Shown here in pieces: positions 6,785 through 8,149 of a stretch of 8,149 nucleotides of DNA. Location of the stretch: contig JADLHV010000054.1 in the NCBI GenBank assembly GCA_020848595.1, positions 1 to 8,149 on the forward strand, in the 5' to 3' direction. The position numbers were made by a program, and so were the translations under genes. Origin of the DNA: Bacteroidia bacterium (GTDB taxonomy: Bacteria > Bacteroidota > Bacteroidia > NS11-12g > UBA955). Below the pieces are notes generated by a model. The model did not search any database. It was not told the origin of the DNA and was given only the letters and a program-made list of their open reading frames with translations. Position 1 is the first letter of the stretch, and every line of letters begins with the position of its first letter.

Positions 6785-8149
6785 TTACTCTATTTTTATT
6801 TGTAGATTTTCTTCCCAAGATGCCTTTAAAATAAGGGCTTTAGAGTATTTTTTTGATCCAGGTTTTTGGAATATAAATGGATTGATTTCATGATTAGTTT
6901 CACTCTCTATAACTTCAATTAAATATTGTCCAGTTTCAAGATAAATTTCTAATTCATTTTTATCAATATAAGTGTATAGAATTTTTCCATCTTGTTTAAT
7001 AATTATGTCGTAATGTAATTTTAATGAATCGTTAATTTTAACATTTAATAAGCTCTGTTTTGATTCTTCTAAAACTATGTGACCTAAAATATCAATTGTA
7101 TCCATTATGTCTAATCGTGGAACATATATAAGTATTGTATCTTTTTTAGAGGTGTATACGGTTTTTTCTTCTTTCAAACGTATATCATCAAAATTATTCA
7201 TATAGAATTGTGGTTTTGTATAGTAAACTTCAAATTCTTTACCTTGAATTATTCTTAAGCTATTATTAATTTGATTGTGGAGCTCTTTAAATACATCTAT
7301 TTCTTTACATGAGTCAATAACTCCTAAATATATAAAATCTTCAAATAGTGCGCTATCTTTATTAGCGTATATCAATTTATTGATTTGGTCTTTATAGTTT
7401 GATTTTATTATTTTATAATAGTTGGAATTTGTTGAGTAGGTTAATTTTGTATATTGCCCATCAGTTGATACTTTCTTAATATTTAATTGTGGATTCCATT
7501 CATGTAGACTCATTTGAATGTTTGTATCACATTTAATATTAGCTTCAAAATCTATAGATTGATACCAATCAGGTTTATTATCAAAATTTAAATCACTATA
7601 TATCCAAACTGAAAAAATTTTATTTGGTAATCCTCTAAACTTAATAGTTTCTTCATTCAAAGGAAGAGTGTAATAGGGGTTAAATTTCCGTAAACTATCC
7701 TGAGGTATTTCGTCTAATATAGCTATTTTATAGTTTTTGTAATTCTTATAATTATCTATACTTACTGTGATTAATCCTGTATCAATAGATTTACCTGTAC
7801 TAAATAATTTAGAATATGAGTATAAGTTTCCTTCATGTATATCTTTAATACCATTGTTAATGCTTAAGTAATATGTTGTATTACTTCTAAGTGATGTATC
7901 AATTTTTATAATTAATTTCTTCTTATTGACAGTACATTTAACTTTACTATGCTCAGGATATAATTTTATATTTTTCTCTGCATCATTGAGCTGTATATAT
8001 TCGTCAAATTCTAATTGTATTATTTTATTATTGAAGTTTGTATCAATAATAGAACTTTCTACTAATAGGGGAGGGTCAATATCTTTTTCTCCACCTTCTA
8101 ACGAATTTAATGAGGCACATCCATAAATAAGAAACGAAATTGTAATTAA
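6785..8149 (-). CDS. Ig-like (Big_5/SbsA-type) domain lipoprotein, 5' end beyond the window
   Basis: The minus frame ending at the stop 6787-6785 is open without interruption to base 8149, giving 454 visible residues. No ATG is visible in frame; the start codon lies a few codons outside. Visible residues 1-11 are LITISFLIYGC, the end of a lipoprotein signal with Cys11 as the lipidated residue. GGEKDIDPP (19-27) follows, equivalent to the GGPKDxxPP linker of this family. Residues 28-120 form the Ig-like domain, with LEFDEYIQL (46-54), NTTYYLS (90-96) and closing FSTGK (116-120). A second beta domain follows with RGLP (172-175) and a DxNxDxxxD-like loop SDLNFDNKPDW (185-195), where relatives have a DxNxNxxxD sequence. 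The C-terminus LKASWEENLQIKIE matches the RANWDxEI-type ending of relatives. The protein is a probable outer-membrane-anchored lipoprotein of unknown function, common in Bacteroidota. A TTG at 7660 could be mistaken for the start but is internal. Family call by recalled motifs, not by search. Confidence 0.88.
   Translation of the reverse strand, partial: LITISFLIYGCASLNSLEGGEKDIDPPLLVESSIIDTNFNNKIIQLEFDEYIQLNDAEKNIKLYPEHSKVKCTVNKKKLIIKIDTSLRSNTTYYLSINNGIKDIHEGNLYSYSKLFSTGKSIDTGLITVSIDNYKNYKNYKIAILDEIPQDSLRKFNPYYTLPLNEETIKFRGLPNKIFSVWIYSDLNFDNKPDWYQSIDFEANIKCDTNIQMSLHEWNPQLNIKKVSTDGQYTKLTYSTNSNYYKIIKSNYKDQINKLIYANKDSALFEDFIYLGVIDSCKEIDVFKELHNQINNSLRIIQGKEFEVYYTKPQFYMNNFDDIRLKEEKTVYTSKKDTILIYVPRLDIMDTIDILGHIVLEESKQSLLNVKINDSLKLHYDIIIKQDGKILYTYIDKNELEIYLETGQYLIEVIESETNHEINPFIFQKPGSKKYSKALILKASWEENLQIKIE

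Noticed and set aside
7926..8126. Plus-strand open frame of 66 codons
   Set aside because: Antisense to the Ig-like lipoprotein gene, which is open through this whole stretch and has clear family motifs.

Overview
The window is AT-rich (roughly two thirds A+T) and has the hallmarks of a Bacteroidota chromosome. Every gene lies on the minus strand. No start codon has a strong Shine-Dalgarno sequence, and four starts are preceded at short range by a TAnnTTTG-type -7 box, the Bacteroidota housekeeping promoter element. The proteins also belong to lineage-typical families: a sortilin-like Asp-box propeller protein, the bacillithiol enzyme BshA, and an Ig-like (Big_5-type) lipoprotein. The order within the phylum cannot be resolved from this window.

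Layout, read in the direction of transcription from high to low coordinates. (1) 8149-6785: an Ig-like lipoprotein whose first few codons lie beyond the window edge. The frame is open to the last base, so the gene is about 163 codons longer than a call from the first internal TTG start would suggest. (2) 6784-6376: a 409-bp AT-rich non-coding gap holding an imperfect 20-bp palindrome near the end of the lipoprotein gene and the pheS promoter next to the pheS start. (3) 6375-5356: pheS, phenylalanyl-tRNA synthetase alpha chain, intact. (4) 5316-4891: a small uncharacterised lipoprotein 39 bp downstream of pheS, possibly co-transcribed. (5) 4775-3639: bshA, first enzyme of bacillithiol synthesis, with its own -7 box. 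(6) 3491-237: a 1084-residue secreted Asp-box (BNR/sortilin-like) beta-propeller protein with its own candidate promoter. (7) 99-1: the first 33 codons of a PadR-family repressor, preceded by a perfect 8+5+8 inverted repeat over its -33 region, probably an autoregulatory operator.

The genes do not form one pathway: translation (pheS), thiol redox chemistry (bshA), envelope or secreted proteins (two lipoproteins, the propeller) and a regulator appear to be separate short transcription units. I find no mobile element, CRISPR array, RNA gene or defence or biosynthetic cluster, and no convincing undescribed system. The points most worth following are the padR dyad, the predicted near-absence of 5' leaders at padR and pheS, and the mis-startable Ig-like lipoprotein gene.
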